From positions 62,001 through 126,000 of the forward strand of contig JAHFPV010000009.1 in NCBI GenBank assembly GCA_023266575.1: a stretch of DNA of 64,000 nucleotides, given 5' to 3'. The notes beneath the pieces are model-generated. The model saw only the letters and a list, made by a program, of their open reading frames with translations. It was not told the origin of the DNA and did no database searches. The stretch comes from Sphingobium sp. Its GTDB lineage: Bacteria > Pseudomonadota > Alphaproteobacteria > Sphingomonadales > Sphingomonadaceae. A program made the position numbers and the translations under genes. Shown here one piece after another: positions 35,376-44,096 of the stretch; the first letter of the stretch is position 1; each line of letters begins with the position of its first letter.

Positions 35376-35391
35376 ATATTAGCGCTAATAT
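35376..35391. promoter_or_regulatory. Perfect 16-bp palindrome, likely operator
   Basis: ATATTAGCGCTAATAT is a perfect 16-base palindrome without spacer, in an AT-rich setting. Its right half contains TAATAT, which could serve as a -10 element for the small RNA candidate that follows. A dimeric regulator binding here would cover that promoter. Confidence 0.55.
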
Positions 35392-35397
35392 TTGAAG

Positions 35398-35467
35398 AGT
35401 GCGGTGCCTTTCAGGCATCCTCTCCTAAACTTTACAGGCCGGTCCTTCACAGGATCGGCCTTTTTTT
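35398..35467 (+). ncRNA. Candidate small RNA
   Basis: Between the ettA terminator and the next gene lies a free-standing unit of about 70 bases with a possible -10 (TAATAT at 35386), a short hairpin GTGCCT-ttc-AGGCAT, a single-stranded stretch with CCTCTCC that could pair with ribosome binding sites, and its own terminator with a seven-T tail. No open reading frame is present. This is the normal plan of an Hfq-dependent trans-acting small RNA, but the start site is a guess and I do not recognise a known family. Confidence 0.5.
35436..35467 (+). terminator. Rho-independent terminator of the small RNA candidate
   Basis: AGGCCGGTCC and GGATCGGCCT pair over 10 bases with one G-T, loop TTCACA, followed by TTTTTT. 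It is a second strong terminator on the same strand only 70 bases after that of ettA, so an independent transcript is implied. Confidence 0.88.
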
Positions 35468-35504
35468 ATGCAAGTTGCGTTGGCGGCGATGGATAGCGGG
35501 TCCT

Positions 35505-35672
35505 GCCTTCTCCCTTGGGGGAGAAGGATACGCAGCCTTACCGAACGCAGTGAGGCTAGGCGAAGTTGGATGAGGGGAAGTGCGCTATCGTTGGCGCGGT
35601 AAACCCTCTCCCGGCTTCGACTAGGCAGCAAGCTGCCAAGTCTGCGCAGCCCTCTCCCTCGAGGGAGAGGGA
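35505..35672. repeat. Compound palindromic intergenic repeat
   Basis: The left part has CCTTCTCCC-ttggg-GGAGAAGG; the right part has CCCTCTCCC and ends CCCTCTCCC-tcga-GGGAGAGGG. The middle carries GGCAG-caag-CTGCC. It resembles a repeat family common in sphingomonad intergenic regions and differs from those of the gsp operon. No gene is seen in it. Confidence 0.75.
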
Positions 35673-35682
35673 TCATCGAGCC

Positions 35683-36495
35683 TCAATTCACCCGCTTGAT
35701 CCACACCTGACCGCCCTCGCGCGATTCGGTGATGAAGTTGGGGATGGCCTGCACCAGGTCGGACAGCCGCTTATAGCCATAGTTGCGCACGTCGAAGCTG
35801 GAGCGGTTGCCCGCAAGCTGGCCCACCGACCCCAGCCGCACAAAGCCGCGCTCGTCGCGTTTGACCGAATCATAGGCGTCGATCAGCAGCTTGATGACTT
35901 CGGCATCCACGGCTTTCTTGACGACGGGGGCGGGTGCTGGAGCGGGCGCAGACGCGGGAGGCGCGGCTTTTGCGGGCGCGGCTTTGGTTTCGTCAGCCTT
36001 GGGCGCGCGCGCCGGGGCTGGTGCCTTGCTGACGATCGGCTCTTCGGCCGCGGCCAGCGCCACCACGTCAATGAAGCGGGTACAGGCGCGGCGGAAACCC
36101 TCGGGCGAATTCATCCGGCCAAAGCCATAGACCGGGATGCCTTGTTGCCGAATGCGGGTGACGAGCGGGGTGAAATCGCTGTCGCTCGACATCAGGCCAA
36201 AGCCGCTGACCCGCCCGCTCGCCATCAGATCCATGGCGTCGATCGTCATTTTCATGTCGGTTGCGTTCTTGCCCTTGGTCAGGTCGAACTGCTGCTGCGG
36301 TTCGATCGCCTGCGCGATCGACAGCGCGGCCCAGGTCTTGAGCGTCGCCTTGCTCCAATTGCCGTAGGCGCGGCGGATATTGACCGTACCCAGCTCCGCC
36401 AGCACCGTCATCACCGGATCGAAATGGGCCGCCGACGCATTGTCGGCATCGATCAGCAGGGCGATATTGCCGCTCGGCCCGTCCAGTGACGTCAT
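35683..36495 (-). CDS. NYN-domain nuclease-like protein with OST-HTH domain
   Basis: The 270-residue protein has an N-terminal NYN (PIN-like) domain, about residues 8-145, with acidic residues in LLIDADN, KNATDMKMTIDAMD and MSSDSDF that would bind metal. A Pro/Ala/Lys-rich linker (about 150-190) joins it to a C-terminal OST-HTH/LOTUS-like domain, about 195-268 (FVRLGSVGQLAGNRSSF). NYN proteins of the LabA/DUF88 group are presumed RNases acting on RNA; the OST-HTH part is thought to bind RNA. Target unknown. It is followed on the same strand by nothing closer than the repeat region, and preceded by the carbonic anhydrase gene. Confidence 0.9.
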   Translation of the reverse strand: MTSLDGPSGNIALLIDADNASAAHFDPVMTVLAELGTVNIRRAYGNWSKATLKTWAALSIAQAIEPQQQFDLTKGKNATDMKMTIDAMDLMASGRVSGFGLMSSDSDFTPLVTRIRQQGIPVYGFGRMNSPEGFRRACTRFIDVVALAAAEEPIVSKAPAPARAPKADETKAAPAKAAPPASAPAPAPAPVVKKAVDAEVIKLLIDAYDSVKRDERGFVRLGSVGQLAGNRSSFDVRNYGYKRLSDLVQAIPNFITESREGGQVWIKRVN

Positions 36496-36506
36496 GCTAT
36501 GTCCTT

Positions 36507-37145
36507 TCAGGCAGGCGTGAAGATGCCGCTCTGCTCATCCATGACATGCAGTTGGCCGTCCGAAATGGCAAAGAAAGCGCCGATCAGTTTCAACTCGCCC
36601 TTGCGCTCCTTGGACCGGACGCAGGGGAAGGTGCGCAGGTTTGCCAGGCTCACCTTGACGCTTTCCTGCTCCATCGCCCGTTCGACGTCCCGGCTGCGGT
36701 CGTCGCCATAGCGCGCAATCACCGTGTCGCGCGCCGGGTCGAGCAACTCGATCCAGCTATGGATGAAACCGCCTTCGCCGGGCTCTGCATCCTTCAGATC
36801 ATGACTGAGCGCCGCCTTGCAACCCCCGCATTTGCCGTGGCCCATGACGATGATTTCGCTGACCTGAAGCACCTGCACGGCAAATTCCAGCGCCGCCGAT
36901 ACGCCATGATGACCCGGTGTCGTCTCGAACGGCGGCACCAAAGCTGCGACATTGCGGACGACGAAAATCTCGCCGGGGTTGGTGTCGAAAATCTGCGCGG
37001 GATCGACCCGGCTGTCGGAACAGGCGATGATCATCACCCTGGGGCTTTGCCCTTCGCTCAGTTCGTCCCATCGCGCCCGCTGCTGAGTCCAGCCGGTTTG
37101 GCGGAAGCGGCGATAGCCTTCGATCATGTTGGAAAAATCAGCCAT
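36507..37145 (-). CDS. can: Beta-class carbonic anhydrase
   Basis: This enzyme interconverts carbon dioxide and bicarbonate in the cytoplasm. The 212-residue protein has the beta-class zinc site Cys42-x-Asp44-x-Arg46 in ACSDSRVD and His103/Cys106 in GHGKCGGC. An upstream start at 37205 is open, but [14 protein letters not shown] at 37145 is the usual beginning. The start lies only 11 bases from the NYN gene stop region's upstream side, so the two minus-strand genes may be cotranscribed. It diverges from lipA. Confidence 0.94.
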   Translation of the reverse strand: MADFSNMIEGYRRFRQTGWTQQRARWDELSEGQSPRVMIIACSDSRVDPAQIFDTNPGEIFVVRNVAALVPPFETTPGHHGVSAALEFAVQVLQVSEIIVMGHGKCGGCKAALSHDLKDAEPGEGGFIHSWIELLDPARDTVIARYGDDRSRDVERAMEQESVKVSLANLRTFPCVRSKERKGELKLIGAFFAISDGQLHVMDEQSGIFTPA

Positions 37146-37234
37146 GCGCCGGTCTGTGCCGCACAATAAGGATGCTGGCAAGTATGGCCATATGGGGACT
37201 GGCAACTGGAGCGCTGGATCGCTATCTGGGGCGG

Positions 37235-38179
37235 ATGAACGACATCGCCCCGATCCCCATGCCCGGTGACCCTGTCAAGCCGGAGCGCGCGCGCAAACCC
37301 GACTGGATTCGCGTCAAGGCACCGACCAGCCCGGCCTATCATGAGACGCGCAAACTGATGCGCGACAAGGGGCTGAACACGGTGTGTGAGGAAGCGGCCT
37401 GCCCGAATATCGGCGAATGCTGGACCAAGAAGCACGCGACGGTGATGATCCTGGGCGACGTCTGCACGCGGGCCTGTGCGTTCTGTAACGTCAAGACCGG
37501 GATGCCGCGCAAGGTCGATGTCAACGAGCCGCAAAATCTGGCCGATGCCTGCGCCGAAATGGGGCTGGAACATATCGTCATCACCTCGGTCGATCGTGAC
37601 GATCTGCCCGATGGCGGCGCATCGCAATTCGTCAAGGTGATCGAGGCGCTGCGCCGGACGACGCCGAACACGACGATCGAAATCCTGACGCCGGACTTCC
37701 GCAACAAGCATGAACGCGCGGTCGAGATGATCGTCACGGCGCGACCCGACGTCTATAATCATAATCTGGAGACGGTGCCCCGTCTCTATCCGACCATCCG
37801 CCCCGGCGCGCGCTATTATGCCTCGCTGCGGTTGCTGGAGTCGGTCAAGCGGCTCGACCCGTCCATCTTCACCAAGTCCGGCATCATGCTGGGGCTGGGC
37901 GAAGAGCGGCTTGAAGTGCATCAGGTGATGGATGACATGCGGTCGGCCGACATCGATTTCCTGACCATGGGCCAATATCTCCAGCCCACGCCCAAGCACG
38001 CCAAGGTGATCGAGTTCGTCACCCCGGCCGCGTTCAACGCCTATGCCGCGATCGCGCGGGCCAAGGGCTTCCTGCAGGTGGCGTCCAGTCCGCTCACCCG
38101 GTCAAGCTATCATGCGGGCGCGGATTTCGCCGAAATGCGCGCCGCGCGTGAGGCGAAGCTGGCCAAGGCTGCCCGGTAA
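37235..38179 (+). CDS. lipA: Lipoyl synthase LipA
   Basis: LipA inserts two sulfurs into protein-bound octanoyl groups to make lipoyl cofactors. The 314-residue radical SAM protein has the auxiliary cluster motif [12 protein letters not shown], the SAM cluster motif CTRACAFC, and the C-terminal RSSYHA serine that ligates the auxiliary cluster. The start at 37235 gives [11 protein letters not shown], typical for sphingomonads, and an upstream start at 37172 is rejected. ratA follows after three bases, so the two are probably cotranscribed. Confidence 0.97.
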   Translation: MNDIAPIPMPGDPVKPERARKPDWIRVKAPTSPAYHETRKLMRDKGLNTVCEEAACPNIGECWTKKHATVMILGDVCTRACAFCNVKTGMPRKVDVNEPQNLADACAEMGLEHIVITSVDRDDLPDGGASQFVKVIEALRRTTPNTTIEILTPDFRNKHERAVEMIVTARPDVYNHNLETVPRLYPTIRPGARYYASLRLLESVKRLDPSIFTKSGIMLGLGEERLEVHQVMDDMRSADIDFLTMGQYLQPTPKHAKVIEFVTPAAFNAYAAIARAKGFLQVASSPLTRSSYHAGADFAEMRAAREAKLAKAAR

Positions 38180-38182
38180 ATC

Positions 38183-38659
38183 ATGCACCGGCATGAAGAG
38201 ACCCGGCATCTGCCCTACAGCCCGACCCAGATGTTCGATCTGGTGGCGGATGTCGCGCGCTACCCCGAATTTTTGCCCTGGATCAGTGCGATCCGGGTGC
38301 GGTCGAACAGCGACTCGGAAATGGTCGCCGACATGATCGTGGGGTTCAAGGGGATCAAGGAAAGCTTCACTTCCCGCGTCCACAAGCATCGGCCCGACCA
38401 TGTCCGGGTCGATTATCTCGATGGCCCGTTGAAGCATCTGCACAATGAGTGGCACTTCCGTGATGACGGGCAGGGCGGGGTACTGGTGGATTTTGAGGTC
38501 GAGTTCGCCTTCAAGAATCGCCTGTTCGAGATGCTGGCGGGCCAGATGTTCGACAAGGCGCTGCGCAAGATGATCGGCGCGTTCGAAACCCGCGCTGGGC
38601 AGCTTTATGCGCCGGGCGAATCGGGCAGCAGCAGTTCGAGCGCGCAAAGCGCCGCCTGA
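38183..38659 (+). CDS. ratA: START-domain protein RatA/COQ10 family
   Basis: The 158-residue protein belongs to the polyketide-cyclase/START-like family that contains bacterial RatA and mitochondrial COQ10, with family phrases LPYSPTQMFDLVADVARYPEFLPW and FEVEFAFKNRLFE. In mitochondria the homologue binds ubiquinone for respiration; RatA was reported in E. coli as a ribosome-association toxin. The COQ10-like role seems likelier for an alphaproteobacterium, where this gene usually follows lipA. A serine-rich C-terminal tail overlaps the convergent CinA-type gene by 55 bases. Confidence 0.9.
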   Translation: MHRHEETRHLPYSPTQMFDLVADVARYPEFLPWISAIRVRSNSDSEMVADMIVGFKGIKESFTSRVHKHRPDHVRVDYLDGPLKHLHNEWHFRDDGQGGVLVDFEVEFAFKNRLFEMLAGQMFDKALRKMIGAFETRAGQLYAPGESGSSSSSAQSAA

Positions 38660-39123
38660 AGCCGCACGCCGCCCCGGCCATCATTGTCGAAATGCCGCAT
38701 GTCCGCGACGATCTTGTCGGGACTTGCCCCGCGTTCGGCGCGGGCGAATACGACGGTGCCGACCGGCTTTTGCTCGGTCCCGCCACCTGGCCCTGCGATC
38801 CCGGTGATGGCGACGGCGACATGGGCATGGCTTTTGAGCAGCGCGCCCTGCGCCATGGCCCAGGCGGTGGCGATGGACACCGCGCCGAAGGTTTCCAGCA
38901 CATCATGCGAAACTTTCAGAAGTTCCGCCTTCATATCATTGGAATAAGTGACGAATCCGGCCTCGAACACGTCGGATGAGCCCGCGATTTCGGTGAGGGC
39001 GGCGGACACCAGCCCCCCGGTGCAGCTTTCGGCGACGGCGATGGTCCGCCCGGCGCGGCGATTGGCGATGATGACCCGGTCGGCAAGTTCGACCAGGATG
39101 GTGGGGAGGATGCTGTCTGGCAT
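38605..39123 (-). CDS. CinA C-terminal domain protein (NMN amidohydrolase-like)
   Basis: The 172-residue protein consists of the CinA C-terminal domain alone, with AESCTGGLVSAALTEIAGSS, FVTYSNDMKAELL and the loop ITGIAGPGGGTEQKPVGTV. Stand-alone members such as PncC deamidate nicotinamide mononucleotide, which would feed NAD recycling. The start at 39123 follows family practice. It is four bases from ispDF on the same strand, and its 3-prime end overlaps ratA on the other strand by 55 bases. Confidence 0.92.
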   Translation of the reverse strand: MPDSILPTILVELADRVIIANRRAGRTIAVAESCTGGLVSAALTEIAGSSDVFEAGFVTYSNDMKAELLKVSHDVLETFGAVSIATAWAMAQGALLKSHAHVAVAITGIAGPGGGTEQKPVGTVVFARAERGASPDKIVADMRHFDNDGRGGVRLQAALCALELLLPDSPGA

Positions 39124-39127
39124 GGGA

Positions 39128-40303
39128 TCAGGATAGCGCGGGAAGGGAGAGGGTGGCAACCGCTTGTGCCGCAATACCTTCGCGCCGCCCTGCAAAGCCC
39201 AGCCGCTCGGTGGTGGTCGCCTTAACGCTGACCCGGTCGATCGGCAGGCTGAGTATCTCGGCGATCCGCGTCCGCATGGCGTCGCGATGCGGGCCGATCT
39301 TGGGCGCTTCGCAGATGATGGTCAGGTCGACATGGTCGATCGTCCCGCCGCGCGCCGCGACCCGATCACCCGCATAGGCCAGAAAACGGTCGGACGAAGC
39401 GCCACGCCATTGCGCATCGGACGGCGGGAAATGGCTGCCAATGTCGCCCTCTGCCAGCGCGCCCAGCAGCGCATCGACGATAGCGTGCAGCGCCACGTCG
39501 GCATCGCTATGCCCGGCCAGGCCGCGATCATGGGGGACCAGCACGCCGCCCAGCCACAATTCCTCATCCGGGGCGAGGCGATGGACGTCATAGCCCATGC
39601 CGACGCGCACCGTGCGGGCGCTCGCCAGCCTGGCCTCGGCACGGGCAAAATCTTGGTGGTAGGTCAATTTTTCCAGTCCCTCGTCGCCTGCAACCAAGAT
39701 GACGTCATGGCCCCAACCTTTCAAAATCTGCGCATCGTCTGTGGCTTCGCGGCCCTCGTCCCAGCCACGGTGCGCCGCCAGGATCGTATCGAAGCAGAAA
39801 GCCTGCGGCGTTTGTACCCGGAAAAGGCCGTCGCGCGCCACGCCTTGGCCCATCGCTCCGTCCGCACCGCGCACCAGCGTGTCGGCGACCGGCAACACCG
39901 GGATCGCCCCCTGCGCACCGTCCAGTGCTGCCAGCAACCGATTGACAACCGCACACGGCAGAAACGGCCGCGCCGCATCATGGATCAGCACCCGGTCGGC
40001 ACCACCCGCCGCCGCAATCGCCTCCAGCCCCGCGCGTACCGATCCGCGCCGACTGTCCGCGCCCTGCGTCACCCCGGCAATCGCGCGATCTCCCAACAGC
40101 GCGCGCACCTGCGCCTCCTGCCCGGCACCGATGACCAGATGGATCGCGTCAATGCCCTGATGCGCCGCCAGAGCGTCCGCCGCATGAACGATCACCGCCT
40201 TGCCGCCAACGGTGCGGAACTGCTTGGGAATGTCGCCGCCCGCGCGGCTGCCGGTGCCAGCGGCGACCAGCAGGGCGAGCGTTCTGTGCCTGTTGTCAGT
40301 CAT
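39128..40303 (-). CDS. ispDF: Bifunctional IspDF enzyme of isoprenoid synthesis
   Basis: The 391-residue fusion carries two steps of the MEP isoprenoid pathway: cytidylyl transfer to methylerythritol phosphate (IspD, about 1-230, with LVAAGTGSRAGGDIPKQF and VLIHDAARPF) and cyclisation (IspF, about 235-391, with GMGYDVHRL and GHSDADV zinc ligands). The fusion is usual in alphaproteobacteria. The ATG at 40303 is the family start. It is divergent from dusB, with 110 bases between them, and precedes the CinA-C gene in the same direction. Confidence 0.96.
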   Translation of the reverse strand: MTDNRHRTLALLVAAGTGSRAGGDIPKQFRTVGGKAVIVHAADALAAHQGIDAIHLVIGAGQEAQVRALLGDRAIAGVTQGADSRRGSVRAGLEAIAAAGGADRVLIHDAARPFLPCAVVNRLLAALDGAQGAIPVLPVADTLVRGADGAMGQGVARDGLFRVQTPQAFCFDTILAAHRGWDEGREATDDAQILKGWGHDVILVAGDEGLEKLTYHQDFARAEARLASARTVRVGMGYDVHRLAPDEELWLGGVLVPHDRGLAGHSDADVALHAIVDALLGALAEGDIGSHFPPSDAQWRGASSDRFLAYAGDRVAARGGTIDHVDLTIICEAPKIGPHRDAMRTRIAEILSLPIDRVSVKATTTERLGFAGRREGIAAQAVATLSLPALS

Positions 40304-40413
40304 GGCGCGGGGCATAGACGCTTGGGCGCACCCCCGCCAGACCCCTTCGCTTGCCCCGCCGGCCAATAACCGCTATGGGCTGCCTGTTTTTTAGGCAGTA
40401 TCGTTCGAGTATC

Positions 40414-41436
40414 ATGCGCAGGCTTTCCCCCATTTCCATCGGTCCGCTGACGATCGACATGCCCGTCGTGCTGGCGCCGATGACCGGCGTCACTGACATG
40501 CCGTTCCGCACGCTGGTGCGCCGCTATGGCTGCGGCCTCAACGTGACCGAGATGATTGCGACCGCCGCGATGATCCGCGAGACGCGCCAGTCGCTGCAAA
40601 AGGCCGCCTGGCATCCGCTGGAGGAACCCGTGTCGATGCAGCTGGCAGGCTGCTCGCCGGCCGAAATGGCCGATGCGGCGAAGCTGAATGCGGATCGCGG
40701 CGCGGCTATCATCGACATCAATATGGGCTGCCCGGTCAAGAAGGTGGTCAATGGCGACGCGGGCAGCGCGCTGATGCGCGATCTGCCGCTGGCGGCTGCG
40801 CTGATCAAGGCTACGGTCGAGGCGGTGGATGTGCCTGTGACCGTTAAGATGCGGATGGGCTGGGACCATAGCAGCCTCAATGCGCCCGAATTGGCGCATA
40901 TTGCCGAAGATCTGGGCGCGAAGCTGATCACTGTTCACGGTCGCACCCGGTGCCAAATGTATAAGGGGTCGGCGGACTGGGGCTTCATCCGCTCGGTGAA
41001 GGATGCGGTCAAGTTGCCGGTGATCGCCAATGGCGACATCTGCTCGATCGAGGATGCCGACATGGCGCTGGAACAGAGCGGTGCGGACGGGGTGATGATC
41101 GGGCGCGGTGCCTATGGCCGTCCCTGGCTGATCAGTCAGGTCATGGCCTGGCTGGACCGGGGCGAACGCGTGCCGGACCCGTCGCTGGAAGAGCAATATC
41201 GTGTGATCATAGAGCATTATAAGGCAATGCTCGATCATTATGATAATTATACCGGGGTCAATATGGCCCGCAAGCATATCGGCTGGTACACCAAAGGGCT
41301 GACCGGATCGGCCGAGTTCCGCCATGCGGTCAATCAGGAGCCGGATGCGGACAAGGTGCTGGACATGCTGGCTCGCTTCTACGAACCGCTGATTGCGGGT
41401 GAGGTCGAGGCGGTGGACGCGCGCCAGGCGGCATGA
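40414..41436 (+). CDS. dusB: tRNA dihydrouridine synthase (DusB/NifR3 type)
   Basis: The 340-residue flavoenzyme reduces specific uridines in tRNA. It has the TIM-barrel start [12 protein letters not shown], the catalytic cysteine in NMGCPVKKV, the FMN-binding [10 protein letters not shown] and [10 protein letters not shown], and a C-terminal helical tRNA-binding domain. This is the gene once called nifR3, usually found upstream of ntrB in alphaproteobacteria, as here. A hairpin CTGCCT/AGGCAG lies just upstream. The stop overlaps the ntrB start as ATGA. Confidence 0.95.
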   Translation: MRRLSPISIGPLTIDMPVVLAPMTGVTDMPFRTLVRRYGCGLNVTEMIATAAMIRETRQSLQKAAWHPLEEPVSMQLAGCSPAEMADAAKLNADRGAAIIDINMGCPVKKVVNGDAGSALMRDLPLAAALIKATVEAVDVPVTVKMRMGWDHSSLNAPELAHIAEDLGAKLITVHGRTRCQMYKGSADWGFIRSVKDAVKLPVIANGDICSIEDADMALEQSGADGVMIGRGAYGRPWLISQVMAWLDRGERVPDPSLEEQYRVIIEHYKAMLDHYDNYTGVNMARKHIGWYTKGLTGSAEFRHAVNQEPDADKVLDMLARFYEPLIAGEVEAVDARQAA

Positions 41437-42542
41437 GCGGCACGCTGCCGCTGGTGCCGCCGCTACGGATGCAGCAGGACGGGCCGTCGCTGCCCGAACA
41501 GATGACCGCGCTGCCGGTGGCGACTTTGGTGGTCCGGCCCGACAACAGCATTGCCGAAGCCAATGTCCGGGCCGAAACTCTGCTCAACATGGCCCGTTCC
41601 GCCATTGTCGGCAGCGATGTCGCGCGCACCATCCGCATTGCCGAAGCAGGCGCGCGCTTCGACATCTGGCACAGCCAGAAGCCGATCGCGGCCTATGACA
41701 TCAAGGTTCATGCCGGGCGTACCGCCGAAATGGAGGTTGACCTGATGATCGCGCCGATCGTCGATCATGATGGCTGGCGGGTCGTGTCGCTCCATGCGCA
41801 AAGCCAGGCGCGCAAGATCGGTCATCGCGGCACGTCCGGCGGCGCACGCTCCGCTATGGGCGCGGCGGCAATATTGGCGCATGAGATCAAAAATCCGCTG
41901 TCGGGCATACGCGGCGCGGCGCAGTTGCTGGAAGGCGGGCAGGGCGGACGCGATGCCGCGCTGACCCAGCTGATCTGTAACGAGGTGGATCGGATCGCCG
42001 CGCTGATCGACCGGATGCAGGATTTCACCACCGATCGGACGCTGGAATGTCACCCCGGCAATATCTATCCGCTGATCGACAGGGCGGCCGATATTGCGGC
42101 AGCGGGCTTTGCCAAACATGTCCGTATTATAAAGCGTTACGACCCGTCCCTGCCATTTGCCAACATCAATGATGATGCGCTGGTGCAGGTGATGATCAAC
42201 CTGCTCAAAAATGCGGCGGAGGCATTGGAGCATGTCGCCAAGCCCCGCATCCGCGTCGAAACCGCCTTCCGCCATGGCGTGTCCGTCATGGTCGGCGGTG
42301 GCAAGGGCAGCGCGGTGCTGCCGATCGAGATTGTCGTGGTCGACAATGGGCCGGGTGTGCCGGAACATATTCTGGACCATCTCTTCAATCCCTTCATCAC
42401 CGGCAAGCGCGACGGGCAGGGGCTGGGGCTGGCGCTGGTGGACAAGCTGGTCCGCGACATGAACGGATTTGTACAATATGCGCGCGATGCGGAGGCGGGC
42501 GAATCCACCTTCCGCATATTGCTGCCGATGGGGATGGGGTGA
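41433..42542 (+). CDS. ntrB: Nitrogen-sensing histidine kinase NtrB
   Basis: NtrB phosphorylates or dephosphorylates NtrC in response to nitrogen status via PII. The 369-residue soluble kinase has an N-terminal PAS domain (about 25-130), the phospho-acceptor site [19 protein letters not shown] near 150, and the ATPase motifs [19 protein letters not shown] and GQGLGLALV. There is no membrane segment. It overlaps dusB and ntrC by four and one bases, so it is part of a dusB-ntrB-ntrC operon. Confidence 0.95.
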   Translation: MSGTLPLVPPLRMQQDGPSLPEQMTALPVATLVVRPDNSIAEANVRAETLLNMARSAIVGSDVARTIRIAEAGARFDIWHSQKPIAAYDIKVHAGRTAEMEVDLMIAPIVDHDGWRVVSLHAQSQARKIGHRGTSGGARSAMGAAAILAHEIKNPLSGIRGAAQLLEGGQGGRDAALTQLICNEVDRIAALIDRMQDFTTDRTLECHPGNIYPLIDRAADIAAAGFAKHVRIIKRYDPSLPFANINDDALVQVMINLLKNAAEALEHVAKPRIRVETAFRHGVSVMVGGGKGSAVLPIEIVVVDNGPGVPEHILDHLFNPFITGKRDGQGLGLALVDKLVRDMNGFVQYARDAEAGESTFRILLPMGMG

Positions 42543-43987
42543 TGGCCGCGACGGGAACCGTGCTGGTGGTCGATGATGATCCCGCCATCTGCGTGGTGGT
42601 GGGCGAAGCGCTGCGGCGGCAGGGGCACAAGGTCAAGACCGCCGGGTCGATCCGCGAGCGTGCCGCGCTGATGGACAGTTTTACGCCCGACGTGCTGATC
42701 ACCGACGTCATGTTGCCCGATGGCGACGGACTGGAGGGGGTGGCCGACATCATCGCCGCCCGCCCGGCGCTGAGCGTCATCATATTGTCGGCGCAGAACA
42801 CGCTGAACACCGCGATCCGCGCGACCGAGAAGGGCGCGTTTGAATATCTGCCCAAGCCCTTCGACCTTAACGAACTGACCCGCGCCGTGTCCGATGCGCT
42901 TGGCACGAGGCTTGCGGCCAATGGAGAGGTGGAGGAGGGCGCTCTGCCCCATGACGGGCTGCCGCTGGTCGGGCGTTCGCCCGCGATGCAGGAAGTCTAT
43001 CGTACTATCGCCCGCGTCCTGTCCAACGACCTGTCGATCCTGGTGCTGGGCGAATCCGGCACGGGCAAGGAACTGGTCGCCGAAGCGATCCACAGTTTGG
43101 GCCAGCGCCGTACCAAGCCATTTGTGGCGATCAACATGGCCGCCATTCCGCGCGAACTGATCGAAGCAGAACTGTTTGGTTATGAAAAGGGCGCCTTCAC
43201 CGGCGCCCATGCCCGCACCGCCGGTAAATTCGAGCAGGCGCAGGGCGGGACACTCTTCCTCGACGAAATTGGCGACATGCCGATGGAGGCGCAGACCCGT
43301 CTGCTGCGGGTGCTGCAATCGGGCGAGGTCACCACCGTGGGTGGCTCCAAACCTGTTCGGGTCAATGTCCGCATCATCGCCGCGACCAACAAGCATCTGC
43401 CCCAGTTGATCGAGGAAAACCGGTTCCGGCAGGATCTTTATTATCGCCTGAATGTCGTGCCGATCGCCCTGCCTGCGCTGCGCGAACGACGCGAGGATGT
43501 GATCTTGCTCGCCCGCCATTTTCTGGAACGCGCTGCGCAGGAAGGGCTGCCGCGCAAGACGCTGGCGGACGACGCGACCCAGTTGCTGATGGTCTATCAC
43601 TGGCCCGGCAATGTTCGCGAATTGCAGAATATGATGCAGCGCCTGGCCGTGCTGAGCCGTGAAAATGTGATCACCGGCGAAATCCTGCGCAACATGCTGC
43701 CGATGGATGCGGTCCCGGCCGACTATGCCGCACCCGCCGATCATCTGGCCCATGCCGTGCGCGATTGGGCGCGGCGGCAACTGGGCGTTGGCATCGGTCA
43801 GCCCAATCGCAACCTGCATGACGATCTGCTGGCGGTTATCGAGCCGATCCTGTTGCAGGAGGTGCTGGCCACTGTCGATGGCAACCAGATCCGCGCCGCC
43901 GGGCTGCTCGGCATCAACCGCAATACGCTGCGCAAGAAACTGACCGATTATGGGCTGGACCCGCTGCAATTGCGCCTGGCCGATTGA
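42542..43987 (+). CDS. ntrC: Nitrogen response regulator NtrC
   Basis: NtrC is the sigma-54 activator of nitrogen assimilation genes. The 481-residue protein has a receiver domain with the phospho-acceptor Asp in [13 protein letters not shown], an AAA+ domain with [14 protein letters not shown] and FLDEIGDMP, and a C-terminal Fis-type helix-turn-helix ending [19 protein letters not shown]. The intact GAFTGA loop supports direct contact with sigma-54. The ATG at 42542 overlaps the ntrB stop (TGATG). It is followed by ntrY after 109 bases, so a second promoter may lie there. Confidence 0.96.
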   Translation: MAATGTVLVVDDDPAICVVVGEALRRQGHKVKTAGSIRERAALMDSFTPDVLITDVMLPDGDGLEGVADIIAARPALSVIILSAQNTLNTAIRATEKGAFEYLPKPFDLNELTRAVSDALGTRLAANGEVEEGALPHDGLPLVGRSPAMQEVYRTIARVLSNDLSILVLGESGTGKELVAEAIHSLGQRRTKPFVAINMAAIPRELIEAELFGYEKGAFTGAHARTAGKFEQAQGGTLFLDEIGDMPMEAQTRLLRVLQSGEVTTVGGSKPVRVNVRIIAATNKHLPQLIEENRFRQDLYYRLNVVPIALPALRERREDVILLARHFLERAAQEGLPRKTLADDATQLLMVYHWPGNVRELQNMMQRLAVLSRENVITGEILRNMLPMDAVPADYAAPADHLAHAVRDWARRQLGVGIGQPNRNLHDDLLAVIEPILLQEVLATVDGNQIRAAGLLGINRNTLRKKLTDYGLDPLQLRLAD

Positions 43988-44096
43988 TTGAGATCAGCGC
44001 TACGCGGGACGAACCGACGGTCTGCATCGACCAGTAACTGCAGATACGACAAATACTGTGTTTGATCGGGCACGGGGTTGTTGTAACAAAGCCACT

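Noticed and set aside
40380-40398. Hairpin with a T run in its loop upstream of dusB as a terminator
   Set aside because: The T run is in the loop, not after the stem, and the six-base stem is weak; it may be chance.
42137-43969. 610-codon open frame antisense to ntrC
   Set aside because: GC-rich antisense shadow without motifs; the sense strand encodes a full NtrC.
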